27,161 nt of DNA from an uncultured Oscillibacter sp. (GCA_910584075.1 CAJTZI010000029.1:1-27161), one strand, 5' to 3'; counted from the first letter of the stretch, positions 6,685-16,455 are shown. The notes: generated from the letters alone by a model not told the origin. A program made the numbers and translations.

Positions 6685-9153
6685 ATGGAGGCCGCTGTGA
6701 TTTGCAAGGTCGCGGTCAGTGCCGCGCCCTATGCCATAGACAAGCCCTACGACTACCTGGTGCCGGAGGCGATGCTGGAGACTGCGGTTCCCGGCGTCCG
6801 GGTGATGGTCCCCTTCGGGCGGGGAAACCGGAGCTCTGAAGGCGTGGTCCTGGCACGGGGAACAGGGGAGCGGACTCCAAAGCTCAAGCCTTTGAAGGCG
6901 GTGCTGGACCAGTCTCCAGTGCTGGACCGGGCGGGGATTGAGCTGGCGCTGTGGATGCGGCAGCGGTATTTCTGCACGCTGTTTGAGGCGGTGAAGACCA
7001 TTCTGCCCGCCGGACTGTGGTATCAGCTTCGGGAGATCTGGAAGCTGGCGGACATACAGATGGACCGCCTGACGGCTGACGGCATGGCCGCCTCCGTCAG
7101 GCAGGCTGTCCCCGTGCTGGACGTGCTGTACGCCGGCGGCGGCAGCGCAGATCTGGAGACGCTGCGCTCCAGCTGCGGCGCTCAGGCGGACGCGGTGCTT
7201 CGCAAGCTTCAGAAGGCCGGCGTGGTTACCTGTGAGACCGCCGCCAGACGGAAGATCGGCGACCGGTCCCGCCGGATGGCGGAGCTGGCGATTCCTGTGG
7301 AGGCGGCCCTGGCCGCGGTGGAGCCGAAGCGGCGCTCTGCTCCCCAGCGGTATGAGGTGGTTACGCTTCTGGCCTCCGCTGGACGCACTTCCGCCGCCGA
7401 TGTGTGCTACATTACCGGCGCGTCCATGCGGACTCTGCGGGCTTTGGAGAAGAGCGGCCTGATCGCCTTTACTGAGGAGGAGGCGCTGCGTCTCACCTTT
7501 CCGGAGCGAACAGAGCCGGGACCGGCCATTGTGCTGAGCGAGGAACAGCAGGCCGCGTTCGACCAGATCCTCTCTCTGACAGAGGAGGCCTCGGCGCAAG
7601 CGGTGCTGCTTCAAGGTGTCACCGGCAGCGGAAAGACCCAGGTCTATCTGCGGCTGGTGCAGGAGATGCTGGCCCGTGGCAGAGATGTCATGGTACTGGT
7701 GCCGGAGATCGTGCTGACGCCGCAGATGATGCGGAAGTTCTTCTCCTATTTCGGAGACCGGGCCGCCATGCTCCACAGCGGCCTGCGTATGACGGAGCGG
7801 TATGATCAGTGGAAGCGGATCAGGCGGGGGGAGGTCCAGGTGGTTCTGGGCACCCGCTCCGCCATTTTCGCACCGTTGCGGAACCTGGGACTGATTATTC
7901 TGGACGAGGAGCAGGAGGGCAGCTATCAATCGGAGAATCCGCCCCGGTATCACACCCGGGACGTGGCGAAATATCTCTGCGGCCGCCAAGGGGCCACGCT
8001 GGTGCTGGGGTCCGCCACGCCGGCGGTGGAGACGGCATGGGCCGCGGAGAGCGGAATTTATCACAGGGTCCTGTTGCGGCAGCGGTATAACCGGCAGGCC
8101 CTGCCGGAAGTGCTGGTAGCGGATCTCCGAGAGGAGATCCGTGCCGGGAATCCGGGCTTGATCGGCGCCATTCTGCGCCGGGAGCTGGAGCGGAATCTCT
8201 CCCGCGGGGAGCAGAGCATACTGTTTTTGAACCGCCGGGGCAACAGCCGTATGCTGCTGTGCGGGGAGTGCGGCCATGTGCCGGAGTGCCCCCGCTGCAG
8301 TACAGCGCTGACATACCATTCCGCCAATGGACGGCTGATGTGCCATTACTGCGGCCACTCCCGGCCTCTGAGCGATATGTGTCCCATATGCGGTGGTGTG
8401 ATGAAGCATGTGGGCACCGGTACCCAGCGGGTGGAGGAGGAGCTGCGGGATCTGTTTCCGGGGGCCGGGATTCTGCGGATGGATGCGGATACCGCCTCCG
8501 GCCGCCATGAGGAGATTCTATCTCACTTTGAAAAGGAAAGAGTTCCCATTCTTCTGGGTACTCAGATGGTGGCCAAAGGGCTGGATTTTGAGAATGTGAC
8601 GCTGGTGGGCGTCCTGTCCGCCGATCTCTCGCTGTATGTGGACAACTACCGCGCCGCTGAGCGCACCTTCAGCCTGCTGACCCAGGTAGTGGGCCGGGCA
8701 GGCCGGGGAAACCGGGCGGGCCGGGCGGTGATTCAGACCTATACGCCGGGAAACGATGTGATCCAATGTGCCGCCCGGCAGGATTACGGCGGTTTCTATG
8801 AAAACGAGATCCGCCTGCGGAGCATGCGTCGTTACCCCCCCTTCGCGGACCTGTTGACATTTACAGTCTCCGGGACGGAGGAGGGCGGTGTTCTGCGGGC
8901 CGCAGCGGCTCTGCGGGAGCGTCTGCGGGTTCTGTGTGCTGCGCCGCCGGTTTCGGCCAGCCAGCCGGAGGTCCTGGGCCCCGCTCCCGCTCCCGTGGTA
9001 AAGCTGAACAACCGATACCGATACCGGGTGCTTCTGGTCGGTAAGAACGATAAGCCCACTCGGGAGCTAGTGAGCTGGGTTTTGAAGGAATTTGCCAATA
9101 ACCGCGAAAACCGCGGACTTCATATTTTTGCGGACTGCAACGGCCTGGACTGA
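6685..9153 (+). CDS. priA: Primosomal replication-restart helicase PriA
   Basis: This 822-aa superfamily 2 helicase reloads the replisome at collapsed forks. The N-terminal 3'-DNA-binding domain (about 1-110) precedes a winged-helix segment. The Walker A motif GVTGSGKT is at 311-318 and the Walker B DEEQ at 407-410. The PriA-specific zinc module follows, with cysteines at 526, 529, 535, 538, 553, 556, 566 and 569. Later helicase motifs include LLGTQMVAKGLDFENVTLVG and QVVGRAGRG, and a C-terminal domain ends the protein. All key residues are present and the length is in the upper normal range. A G-rich site (GGGGGCGGGG) lies just before ATG 6685. def follows 43 bases downstream, as in most Firmicutes. 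Confidence 0.96.
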   Translation: MEAAVICKVAVSAAPYAIDKPYDYLVPEAMLETAVPGVRVMVPFGRGNRSSEGVVLARGTGERTPKLKPLKAVLDQSPVLDRAGIELALWMRQRYFCTLFEAVKTILPAGLWYQLREIWKLADIQMDRLTADGMAASVRQAVPVLDVLYAGGGSADLETLRSSCGAQADAVLRKLQKAGVVTCETAARRKIGDRSRRMAELAIPVEAALAAVEPKRRSAPQRYEVVTLLASAGRTSAADVCYITGASMRTLRALEKSGLIAFTEEEALRLTFPERTEPGPAIVLSEEQQAAFDQILSLTEEASAQAVLLQGVTGSGKTQVYLRLVQEMLARGRDVMVLVPEIVLTPQMMRKFFSYFGDRAAMLHSGLRMTERYDQWKRIRRGEVQVVLGTRSAIFAPLRNLGLIILDEEQEGSYQSENPPRYHTRDVAKYLCGRQGATLVLGSATPAVETAWAAESGIYHRVLLRQRYNRQALPEVLVADLREEIRAGNPGLIGAILRRELERNLSRGEQSILFLNRRGNSRMLLCGECGHVPECPRCSTALTYHSANGRLMCHYCGHSRPLSDMCPICGGVMKHVGTGTQRVEEELRDLFPGAGILRMDADTASGRHEEILSHFEKERVPILLGTQMVAKGLDFENVTLVGVLSADLSLYVDNYRAAERTFSLLTQVVGRAGRGNRAGRAVIQTYTPGNDVIQCAARQDYGGFYENEIRLRSMRRYPPFADLLTFTVSGTEEGGVLRAAAALRERLRVLCAAPPVSASQPEVLGPAPAPVVKLNNRYRYRVLLVGKNDKPTRELVSWVLKEFANNRENRGLHIFADCNGLD

Positions 9154-9196
9154 GACCGGGAACAGAGCCGTCCGAACCATTGGGAGGATAATATTT

Positions 9197-9691
9197 ATGG
9201 CATTGCGAAAAATCGTGGAACAGGGGGATGACTGCCTGACGAAGGTCTGCCGCCCCGTGACGGACTTTAACGCCCGTCTTCACCAGTTGCTGGACGACAT
9301 GGCAGAGACGCTGGAGGAGGCCAGCGGCGCGGGGCTTGCGGCACCCCAGGTGGGAGTGCTGCGCCGGGTCTGCCTGGTGCTGGACGAGGATACGGAGGAG
9401 TATTTGGAGCTGATCAACCCGGAGATCATCACACAGAGCGGTGAGCAGACAGGGCTGGAGGGATGTCTCAGCGTTCCGGGCAAGTGGGGTATTGTCACCC
9501 GTCCCAATGTGGTGCGGATCAAGGCCCAGGACCGGGACGGCAATTGGTTCGAGGCTGAGGGCGAAGGTCTGACGGCCCGGGCGTTCTGCCATGAGATCGA
9601 GCATCTGGACGGCCACATGTACACCGAGCACATTGACCACTTCCTCACGGAGGAAGAGCTGCAGGAGTATCTGGAAGAAGAGGAGGAATGA
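9197..9691 (+). CDS. def: Peptide deformylase
   Basis: This 164-aa metalloenzyme removes the formyl group from nascent proteins. All three motifs are intact: GAGLAAPQVG (44-53), EGCLSVPG with metal ligand C90, and HEIEHLDG (132-139) with ligands H132 and H136 and catalytic E133. I chose ATG 9197 because GGGAGGA (9182-9188) lies 8 bases upstream and the N-terminus then aligns with MALRKIVEQGDDCL; the open frame extends further upstream into priA without a better start. Its ribosome-site spacing to fmt (4 bases after its stop) indicates coupled expression of deformylase and formyltransferase. Confidence 0.96.
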   Translation: MALRKIVEQGDDCLTKVCRPVTDFNARLHQLLDDMAETLEEASGAGLAAPQVGVLRRVCLVLDEDTEEYLELINPEIITQSGEQTGLEGCLSVPGKWGIVTRPNVVRIKAQDRDGNWFEAEGEGLTARAFCHEIEHLDGHMYTEHIDHFLTEEELQEYLEEEEE

Positions 9692-9695
9692 GCCT

Positions 9696-10616
9696 GTGCG
9701 CGTTTTGTTCATGGGGACGCCGGAGTTTGCTGTGGAGTCGCTGCGTCGGCTGGTGGAGGATGGACACACGGTCTGCGGTGTTTTCACCCAGCCGGACAAG
9801 CCGAAGAACCGAGGGCATAAGCTGGCCTTCTCGCCTGTAAAGGAGTATGCCATCACAGAAAATATTCCGGTTTACCAGCCCGTCTCCATGCGGGACGGAG
9901 GTGCGCTGGACCTGGTGCGGGAGCTGGCGCCGGAGCTGACCGTGGTGGCAGCCTATGGAAAGCTGCTGCCGGAGGACATTTTGAACGTCCCGCCCTATGG
10001 TTCCATCAATGTCCACTCGTCCCTTCTGCCCAAGTACCGGGGGGCGGCCCCCATCAACTGGGCGATTCTGAACGGTGAGACGGAGACCGGCGTCTCCATC
10101 ATGTATATGGCAAAGGAGCTGGACGCCGGAGATGTGATTTTGCAAAAGTCCACCCCCATCGGAGCGGAGGAGGATGCCCAGTCTCTCACAGTCCGGCTGG
10201 CGGAGCTGGGGGCAGAGGCGCTCAGCGAGGCAGTGACGGCTCTGGCGGTGGGAACCGCGCAGAGGACGCCGCAGGATGAGAGCCTGCAGACCTACGCCTC
10301 CATGCTCAGCAGGGAGATGTCCCCCGTGGACTGGACCCGCTCCGCCCATGAGATCGCCTGTCAGGTGCGGGGGCTGATTCCCTGGCCCTGCGCCGCCACG
10401 GATGTGGTCGGCGGTGAGCCAGTCAAGCTGTTTGCCGTCCGGGAGACCGGGGAAGAGACCGCGGCCCTGGCCGGAACCATTGCAGCGGTTGGGAAGCAGG
10501 GTATCGACATCGCCTGTGGAGACGGCAAGGTCCTTCGGGTCCTGGAGCTCCAGGCCCGGGGAGGAAAGCGGATGACTGCGGCGGCCTACCTGCTGGGGCA
10601 TCCAATCCAATGCTGA
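9696..10616 (+). CDS. fmt: Methionyl-tRNA formyltransferase
   Basis: This 306-aa enzyme transfers a formyl group from 10-formyl-THF to initiator Met-tRNA. The N-terminus MRVLFMGTPEFAVESL, the catalytic motif region NVHSSLLPKYRGAAPINWAI (N105, H107) and the conserved ELDAGD aspartates (143-146) are present, with the usual C-terminal tRNA-binding domain. The GTG at 9696 is the start: AGGAGGA at 9681-9687 ends 8 bases before it, and no in-frame ATG fits. It forms the classic def-fmt pair, immediately downstream of def. Confidence 0.96.
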   Translation: MRVLFMGTPEFAVESLRRLVEDGHTVCGVFTQPDKPKNRGHKLAFSPVKEYAITENIPVYQPVSMRDGGALDLVRELAPELTVVAAYGKLLPEDILNVPPYGSINVHSSLLPKYRGAAPINWAILNGETETGVSIMYMAKELDAGDVILQKSTPIGAEEDAQSLTVRLAELGAEALSEAVTALAVGTAQRTPQDESLQTYASMLSREMSPVDWTRSAHEIACQVRGLIPWPCAATDVVGGEPVKLFAVRETGEETAALAGTIAAVGKQGIDIACGDGKVLRVLELQARGGKRMTAAAYLLGHPIQC

Positions 10617-10629
10617 ATCGAGGAATTCT

Positions 10630-11364
10630 ATGCCTTATTATTACAATTACGGAGATTTTCTTGCCAATAACATCTACTGCGTTCTGTTGATCCCGGTGAT
10701 GCTTCTCTCCCTCTGGGCTCAGGCCCAAGTCAGTGGGAATTTCCGCCGGTACAGCGCCGTCAACAACCGCAGGCGCCTGACCGGCGCCCAGGCGGCAGAG
10801 GCGGTCCTTCACGCCCACGGCGTGTACGATGTGCCTGTCCGCTCCTGCCGGGGGAGTCTGACAGACCACTATGATCCCAGGGACAATACCATCTATCTCT
10901 CGGATTCCGTCTACAACGCACCCACCATTGCGGCGGTGGGCGTGGCGGCCCATGAGGCGGGCCACGCCGTGCAGTACGCCGAGAACTACGGCCCTGTGCG
11001 TCTGCGGGGGGCGATCATCCCCGCCACGCAGATCGGCTCCAAGTTCTCCTTTATTCTCCTGATCATCGGCATGGTGCTGTACAGTCAGACGCTGTTTCTG
11101 GCGGGGATCCTGCTGTTCTCCTTGACGACACTCTTCCAGCTGGTGACGCTGCCGGTGGAGTTCAACGCCTCCGCCCGGGCCATTGAGACCATTGAGAGCC
11201 AGGGCCTGCTGGCGGAGGATGAGACCGGCGGAGCAAAGAAGGTTCTGCGGGCGGCGGCCATGACCTATGTGGCGGCGCTGCTGATGTCCGCTTTGCAGCT
11301 GCTGCGGTTTGTGCTGATCTTCCTGGGCCGAAGCAATAACGGGCGCAGGGGAGGCGGCCGGTGA
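10630..11364 (+). CDS. YugP-type membrane zinc metallopeptidase
   Basis: This 244-aa protein is of the Zn_peptidase_2 (YugP-like) family. It has a hydrophobic N-terminal anchor (about 15-33) and the zinc motif HEAGH at 108-112 in the context VAAHEAGHAVQYAENY. Two or more further membrane helices lie at about 135-170 and 215-235, with a third-ligand-type E in LPVEFNASARAIE. The substrate is unknown. It is often found between fmt and rsmB in Clostridia, so its position is conserved even though its job is not known. GAGGAA precedes ATG 10630, and its stop overlaps the rsmB GTG by 4 bases. Confidence 0.88.
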   Translation: MPYYYNYGDFLANNIYCVLLIPVMLLSLWAQAQVSGNFRRYSAVNNRRRLTGAQAAEAVLHAHGVYDVPVRSCRGSLTDHYDPRDNTIYLSDSVYNAPTIAAVGVAAHEAGHAVQYAENYGPVRLRGAIIPATQIGSKFSFILLIIGMVLYSQTLFLAGILLFSLTTLFQLVTLPVEFNASARAIETIESQGLLAEDETGGAKKVLRAAAMTYVAALLMSALQLLRFVLIFLGRSNNGRRGGGR

Positions 11365-12689
11365 GCGCCCGGGAGACGGCTCTGCGGGTGCTGACCAGCT
11401 GCCGCGCGAGCGGAGCCTGGGCGGACGCCGCCCTGAAAGCTCAGCTGGGCCGGGACGGCCTGTCCGGTCCGGAGGCGGCGCTTTGCAGCCGGATCGTCTA
11501 CGGTGTGACTCAGAACCGTCTGCTGCTGGACTTCTATCTCGCCGCCTACTGCTCCCAGAAGCCGGACCATCTCCAGCCGCCGCTGCCGGACATCCTCCGC
11601 ATCGGCGCGTATCAGGTCCTGTTTTTGGACAAGGTGCCGGACAGCGCCGCGGTGAACACCTCCGTGGAGCTGGCGAAGACGGCGGGACGGGGACAGGCCG
11701 CTGGCCTGGTGAACGCCGTTCTGCGGAAGATCTCCCAAAATAAAGACAGTCTGCCTCCCGTCCCGGAACGGGACGAGGCAAAGTACCTCTCCATCCGATA
11801 CAGCCACCCCAAGTGGTTGGTGAAACGGCTTCTGGTTTTGCTGGGCAGGGAGGAGGCGGAGCGGTTCCTTGCCGCCGGCAACAGCCAGCCGCCCACGGCG
11901 GCGCAGGTCAATCCGTTGCGGGGAACGGCGGAGGAGGTCTGCAAGGCGTTGGAGGCGGAGGGGATCCAGGCGGAATTCCACCCTTGGCTTCCGGACTGTC
12001 TGCTGCTGTCTGGAACGGGGGACCTGGAGCGGCTGAAGGCCTTTCAGGATGGAGCGTTCTATATCCAGGACCCGGCGGCAAGGCTGGCGGTCATGGCGAT
12101 GGATGTGAGGCCGGGAGCTCAGGTGCTGGACGTATGCGCCGCCCCCGGGGGCAAATCCTTTGCCGCCGCCATGGCCATGGAGGACCGGGGGCGTGTCCTG
12201 GCCTGTGATCTCCGCGAGAACAAGCTGAAACGGATTCATGACGGTGCGGCACGGCTGGGGCTCACCTGCATCGAGACCGCCGCCGCCGATGGGCGGAGGG
12301 TCCGTCCGGAGTGGGCCGGACAGTTTGACGCCGTGCTGGTGGACGCGCCCTGCTCCGGGCTTGGCATTATTCGCAAAAAACCGGACATCCGCTATAAGAA
12401 GGCGGATGATCTCTTCTCCCTGCCGGTCATCCAGCACGACATATTGGACAACGCCGCCGCCTATGTCCGCCCCGGCGGCGTGCTGGTGTATTCCACCTGC
12501 ACCGTTCTGCCTGAGGAGAACGGCCAGACGGTGGACACCTTTCTGGCGGACCACCCGGACTTTTCCCGGGAAACATTCTCCCTGCCGTCTCTGGGCGAGG
12601 TTCCGGGGGAGATCACGCTGTGGCCCCAGCGCCACGGGACCGACGGCTTTTACATCTGCCGGATCCGGCGGCAAGCGAGGAAACTATGA
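11361..12689 (+). CDS. rsmB: 16S rRNA m5C967 methyltransferase RsmB
   Basis: This 442-aa protein combines an N-terminal NusB-like RNA-binding domain (about 1-135) with a Rossmann methyltransferase. The SAM motif DVCAAPGGK spans 257-265. The two m5C-methyltransferase cysteines are both present: C331 in DAPCSG and the nucleophile C380 in YSTC. It methylates C967 (E. coli numbering) of 16S rRNA. The start is GTG 11361, with GGGGAGG at 11348-11354, overlapping the peptidase stop. It ends in an ATGA overlap with rlmN, the same pairing seen in B. subtilis. Confidence 0.95.
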   Translation: MSARETALRVLTSCRASGAWADAALKAQLGRDGLSGPEAALCSRIVYGVTQNRLLLDFYLAAYCSQKPDHLQPPLPDILRIGAYQVLFLDKVPDSAAVNTSVELAKTAGRGQAAGLVNAVLRKISQNKDSLPPVPERDEAKYLSIRYSHPKWLVKRLLVLLGREEAERFLAAGNSQPPTAAQVNPLRGTAEEVCKALEAEGIQAEFHPWLPDCLLLSGTGDLERLKAFQDGAFYIQDPAARLAVMAMDVRPGAQVLDVCAAPGGKSFAAAMAMEDRGRVLACDLRENKLKRIHDGAARLGLTCIETAAADGRRVRPEWAGQFDAVLVDAPCSGLGIIRKKPDIRYKKADDLFSLPVIQHDILDNAAAYVRPGGVLVYSTCTVLPEENGQTVDTFLADHPDFSRETFSLPSLGEVPGEITLWPQRHGTDGFYICRIRRQARKL

Positions 12690-13729
12690 ACGAGCTGAAA
12701 TCAATGACCCTCCCGGAGCTGACGGAGGCACTGCGGGCCATGGGAGAACCGGCCTTTCGGGGCAAGCAGGTGTTTACCTGGCTGCATAAGGGGATACAAT
12801 CCTATGATGAGATGGGAAATGTCCCCAAGGGCCTCCGGGAGAAGCTGGCGCGGACATATTCCTTTGCCGTGCCGAAGGCGGCCCGGAAGCAGGTCTCCCG
12901 GCTGGACGGGACCGTCAAATACCTGTGGGAGCTGGCGGACGGCAACTGTGTGGAATCCGTTCTCATGCGGTACCGCCACGGCAACACCGTGTGCGTCTCC
13001 ACCCAGGTGGGCTGCCGGATGGGCTGTGCCTTCTGTGCGTCTACTGTTGCGGGAAAGGTCCGGGATCTGACGCCCGCCGAGATTTTGGATCAGGTGCTCT
13101 TCACCCAGCTGGATTCCGGGGAGACAGTGTCCAACATTGTGTTGATGGGGATCGGAGAGCCTTTGGACAATCTGGACGCGGTGCTGCGGTTTCTGGAGCT
13201 GGTAAACCACCCGGACGGGCTGAACATCGGGATGCGTCATATCTCCCTGTCCACCTGCGGACTGGTCCCGGGCATCCGCCGCCTTGGAGAGGCGGGACTG
13301 CAGCTGACGCTGTCCGTCTCCCTCCACGCGCCCGACAGTGAGACCCGTTCCCAAATCATGCCGGTGAACCGAGCATATGACGTGGAGGAGCTGTTTGACG
13401 CCTGCCGGGACTACTTCCAAAAGACTGGGCGGCGGATCTCCTTTGAATATGCCATGATCGACGGCGTCAATGACCACGACTGGCAGGCAGACCTGATCGC
13501 CCAAAAGCTGCGGGGAATGCCCGGTCATGTAAACCTGATTCCGCTGAACGATGTGGCGGAGAGCCCGTTGAAGCCCTCTAAACGGCTGGCGGTCTTTCAA
13601 AAGCGCCTGGAATCCCATGGTCTCACCGCCACCGTACGGCGAAGCCTGGGCGGAGATATTGACGCCTCCTGCGGACAGCTGCGCCGGAAGGCAATGGAAG
13701 AAGCACAGAAAGGGGAGGATTCCCAATGA
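12686..13729 (+). CDS. rlmN: Dual-specificity 23S rRNA/tRNA adenine-C2 methyltransferase RlmN
   Basis: This 347-aa radical-SAM enzyme makes m2A2503 in 23S rRNA and m2A37 in tRNA. The cluster-binding C110-X3-C114-X2-C117 (GCRMGCAFC) is intact, as is the C-terminal cysteine C329 in SCGQLRRK. Conserved MGIGEPLDN and VSLHAP motifs are also present. ATG 12686 overlaps the rsmB stop by 4 bases with GCGAGG upstream; longer readings would run deep into rsmB. The gene is complete and ordinary. Confidence 0.96.
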   Translation: MNELKSMTLPELTEALRAMGEPAFRGKQVFTWLHKGIQSYDEMGNVPKGLREKLARTYSFAVPKAARKQVSRLDGTVKYLWELADGNCVESVLMRYRHGNTVCVSTQVGCRMGCAFCASTVAGKVRDLTPAEILDQVLFTQLDSGETVSNIVLMGIGEPLDNLDAVLRFLELVNHPDGLNIGMRHISLSTCGLVPGIRRLGEAGLQLTLSVSLHAPDSETRSQIMPVNRAYDVEELFDACRDYFQKTGRRISFEYAMIDGVNDHDWQADLIAQKLRGMPGHVNLIPLNDVAESPLKPSKRLAVFQKRLESHGLTATVRRSLGGDIDASCGQLRRKAMEEAQKGEDSQ

Positions 13730-14466
13730 TTCGAGTACAGGGCATCACCGATGTGGGGTTGGTCCGAAAGGAAAACCAGGACGCCTATGCAGTGAGGGAG
13801 GAGATGGCCTCCGGCCACACGGTCTGTGTGGTCTGTGACGGCATGGGCGGTGCCGCCGGCGGAAAGCTGGCCAGCCGGATTGCTGTCACTACCTATCTGG
13901 AGGAGCTGGAAAAGGTGCTCTCCGCCTCCATGGACCCTGGACAGCTGCGGGAGGCGTCGTCCTACGCCGTCTCCCTGGCCAATCGGGCTATCCAGACCGC
14001 CGCCGGAGAGTCGCCGGAGTACAGCGGCATGGGTACTACGCTGGTTTCCGCCGTAATCTACGAGGGCGGGGCGGTGATCACCAACGTGGGGGACAGCCGC
14101 GCCTACCACATCGCCGGCGGGGAGATTACCCGGGTTACCCGGGACCATTCCTTGGTGCAGAGCATGGTGGAGCGGGGCGACATCACCGCCGAGGAGGCAC
14201 GCCGCCACCCCAACCGGAACCTTATCACCCGGGCCCTGGGCCCGGACATCGACGCTGAATGCGACGGGTACATCTGCCCCCTGGCGGCAGGGGAGTTTTT
14301 GCTGCTGTGCAGCGACGGTTTGGTCAATACCGTCACCGACCAGGAGATGCTGTTCGAGATCCTTCGCGGCCAGGGACTGGAGCAGTCCCTGAAGCGGCTG
14401 CTCCAAATCGCCAGAGAGCACGGCGCGCCGGACAATGTGACGGCCGTGTTGCTGGAAGTCGTGTAA
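13726..14466 (+). CDS. stp: PP2C-family Ser/Thr phosphatase, partner of PrkC
   Basis: This 246-aa metal-dependent phosphatase (PrpC/Stp type) shows KENQD (metal aspartate D19), DGMGG (38-42), a GDSRAY motif, a LLCSDGL motif and the final APDNVTAV block. These are the aspartates that hold the two Mn/Mg ions. It dephosphorylates targets of the adjacent kinase. Its start overlaps the rlmN stop (ATGA), and GGGGAGG lies upstream. prkC begins 15 bases downstream, the conserved phosphatase-kinase pair of Gram-positive bacteria. Confidence 0.95.
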   Translation: MIRVQGITDVGLVRKENQDAYAVREEMASGHTVCVVCDGMGGAAGGKLASRIAVTTYLEELEKVLSASMDPGQLREASSYAVSLANRAIQTAAGESPEYSGMGTTLVSAVIYEGGAVITNVGDSRAYHIAGGEITRVTRDHSLVQSMVERGDITAEEARRHPNRNLITRALGPDIDAECDGYICPLAAGEFLLLCSDGLVNTVTDQEMLFEILRGQGLEQSLKRLLQIAREHGAPDNVTAVLLEVV

Positions 14467-14481
14467 GAAAGGGGGAGGCAT

Positions 14482-16455
14482 ATGGATCAATACATCGGAA
14501 AAATGCTGGATAACCGTTACGAAATTCTGGAGCGGATCGGCATGGGCGGTATGGCGGTTGTCTACAAGGCCAAGTGTCACCGGCTCAACCGCCTGGTTGC
14601 CATTAAGATCCTGAAAAGCGATCTGGCCCAGGATGCGGATTTCCGCCGCCGCTTTAACGCGGAATCTCAGGCCGTTGCCCAGCTGTCACACCCCAATATC
14701 GTGTCTGTGTATGACGTCTCCAAGGGCGGCGACATCGAGTATATTGTCATGGAGCTGATTGACGGCATCACCTTGAAACAGTACATGGAGAAGCGGGGCC
14801 GTCTGAACTGGCGGGAGTCTCTGCACTTTATCACCCAAATTATGCGGGGCCTCTCCCATGCCCACAGCCGGGGCATCGTCCACCGGGATATCAAGCCACA
14901 GAATATCATGGTCCTGCGGGACGGCAGTGTGAAGGTGGCCGACTTCGGCATCGCGTGCCTTGAAAACTCCGCCCAGACTCTGACCCAGGAGGCATTGGGC
15001 TCTGTCCACTATATCTCTCCAGAGCAGGCCCGGGGCGACCGGACCGATGCCCGCAGCGACATCTACTCTGCCGGCGTGGTGCTGTATGAGATGCTGGCGG
15101 GACGGCTGCCCTTTGAGGGGGACTCCGCCGTGTCCGTGGCGATCCAGCACTTGAGCTCCATTCCCCTGCCTCCTCGGGAGGTCAATCCGGAGATTCCTGA
15201 GCAGCTGGAGCTGATCTGCATGAAGGCCATGGCCCCGGATATCAACCGCCGGTATGGCTCTGCGGATGAAATGATTCTGGATCTGGAGGCCTTTCGCAAG
15301 AATCCAGATACTAACCTGGACTTTGAGATGAGGGATCTGCGGCCTGAGGAGGTGGATGAGCCCACCATGAAGCTGCGGACCGGCGGATCCGGAGGAAGCA
15401 TCGCAGTCTCCCACCGGTCCACGCCGGTGCGGGAGCGGGAGCGCCGTCGGGACTATGATGCCTACGATCCGCCGGAGCCCGGCGTCAGTAAAGGTCGCGT
15501 GGCGCTGGTCGCGGTGGCCTGTGTGCTGGCTTTGGCCCTGGCGGGAGTGCTGTTCCGTTCCATCCTGGGCTCCTTCCAGCCGGTGGCGCCGGAGCAGTAT
15601 ACCGTTCCCAATGTGTTGGGCTACACCCTGGAAAATGCCGGAAATCTTCCGGAGGTCAAGGAGATTTTCGCCATTGTGCAGCAGGATGAGGCTCTATATT
15701 CCAATGAGTACGCCCCAGGAGAGATTGTCAAGCAGGTTCCGGCGGCGGGAGAGACCCGAAAAGGCGACAACCTGGAGATCAAAGTTTGGATCAGCGCTGG
15801 TCAGGAGACCGGAACCATGCTGAATTTGAAGGACCGCTCCATGGCGGAGGTCACTGTGATGATGCAGGACCTGAAGGAGAAGTTTAATCTGACCATTGAG
15901 GAGGGGGAGAAGGAGTACGACGACGAGGTGACCGAGGGCCACGTAATCTCCTTTGAGCCGGCCGAGGGCTCGCTACTGAAAGATGGAGATACCGTCCGGG
16001 TGGTCCTCAGCAAAGGACCGCAGCCGGTTTCTGTGATCTCTGTGACGGGTATTGAGCCGGACTTGGCGAAGTCGCTGCTGCAGGCTTGTGGCCTGGACCT
16101 CGGTGAGGTCACATCCGAACCCAGCACGGAGATGCGGGCGGGACTGATTATCCGTCAGGAGCTCACTAACGGCACCGAAGTCGCCCCTGGCACCAAGGTC
16201 AACGTGGTGGTCAGCAGCGGTCCGGAGGACGGAGGCGGCGATATCATGACGTATGGGCTGACCATCCCCCTGCCCGCGGACCGGGACAGCGTCATGCTGC
16301 AAATTTTCCAGGATACGGAGTGCCTGCTGAATGAGCCTGTGGACTGCCGCCCAGGCAGCTATTTCATGCCTTTGGAGGGAACGGGAACAGCCCATATAAC
16401 CGTTTATATTGACGGCGAAATAGAGCGGGATGAAGACATTACGTTTGGCACATGA
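14482..16455 (+). CDS. prkC: PASTA-domain Ser/Thr protein kinase PrkC
   Basis: This 657-aa membrane kinase senses muropeptides or lipid II. The cytoplasmic kinase domain (about 12-275) has a glycine loop, K42, HRDIKPQN (134-141), DFG (154-156) and a SPEQARG activation-loop end. A basic juxtamembrane stretch leads to a single membrane helix (about 338-360). Outside are three PASTA repeats (about 372-440, 444-512, 515-582) and a final beta-rich, Ig-like extension (583-657). The third repeat lacks a clear VPN opening. In B. subtilis PrkC promotes germination and phosphorylates translation factors, including the product of the next gene, CpgA/RsgA. GGGGGAGG precedes ATG 14482. The length matches the family. 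Confidence 0.96.
   Translation: MDQYIGKMLDNRYEILERIGMGGMAVVYKAKCHRLNRLVAIKILKSDLAQDADFRRRFNAESQAVAQLSHPNIVSVYDVSKGGDIEYIVMELIDGITLKQYMEKRGRLNWRESLHFITQIMRGLSHAHSRGIVHRDIKPQNIMVLRDGSVKVADFGIACLENSAQTLTQEALGSVHYISPEQARGDRTDARSDIYSAGVVLYEMLAGRLPFEGDSAVSVAIQHLSSIPLPPREVNPEIPEQLELICMKAMAPDINRRYGSADEMILDLEAFRKNPDTNLDFEMRDLRPEEVDEPTMKLRTGGSGGSIAVSHRSTPVRERERRRDYDAYDPPEPGVSKGRVALVAVACVLALALAGVLFRSILGSFQPVAPEQYTVPNVLGYTLENAGNLPEVKEIFAIVQQDEALYSNEYAPGEIVKQVPAAGETRKGDNLEIKVWISAGQETGTMLNLKDRSMAEVTVMMQDLKEKFNLTIEEGEKEYDDEVTEGHVISFEPAEGSLLKDGDTVRVVLSKGPQPVSVISVTGIEPDLAKSLLQACGLDLGEVTSEPSTEMRAGLIIRQELTNGTEVAPGTKVNVVVSSGPEDGGGDIMTYGLTIPLPADRDSVMLQIFQDTECLLNEPVDCRPGSYFMPLEGTGTAHITVYIDGEIERDEDITFGT

Noticed and set aside
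6442..6685. Possible remnant of coaBC between rpoZ and priA
   Set aside because: The gap after rpoZ is only 21 bases and holds just the priA ribosome site, so no gene fragment remains.
6379..8508. A 709-codon open frame on the minus strand opposite priA
   Set aside because: It is antisense to a clearly real helicase gene, is proline/histidine/glutamine-rich as expected from the reverse of GC-rich codons, and matches no family.
10423..12674. Several long minus-strand frames opposite fmt, the zinc peptidase and rsmB
   Set aside because: These are shadow frames caused by high GC at third codon positions; the plus-strand genes have intact catalytic motifs.
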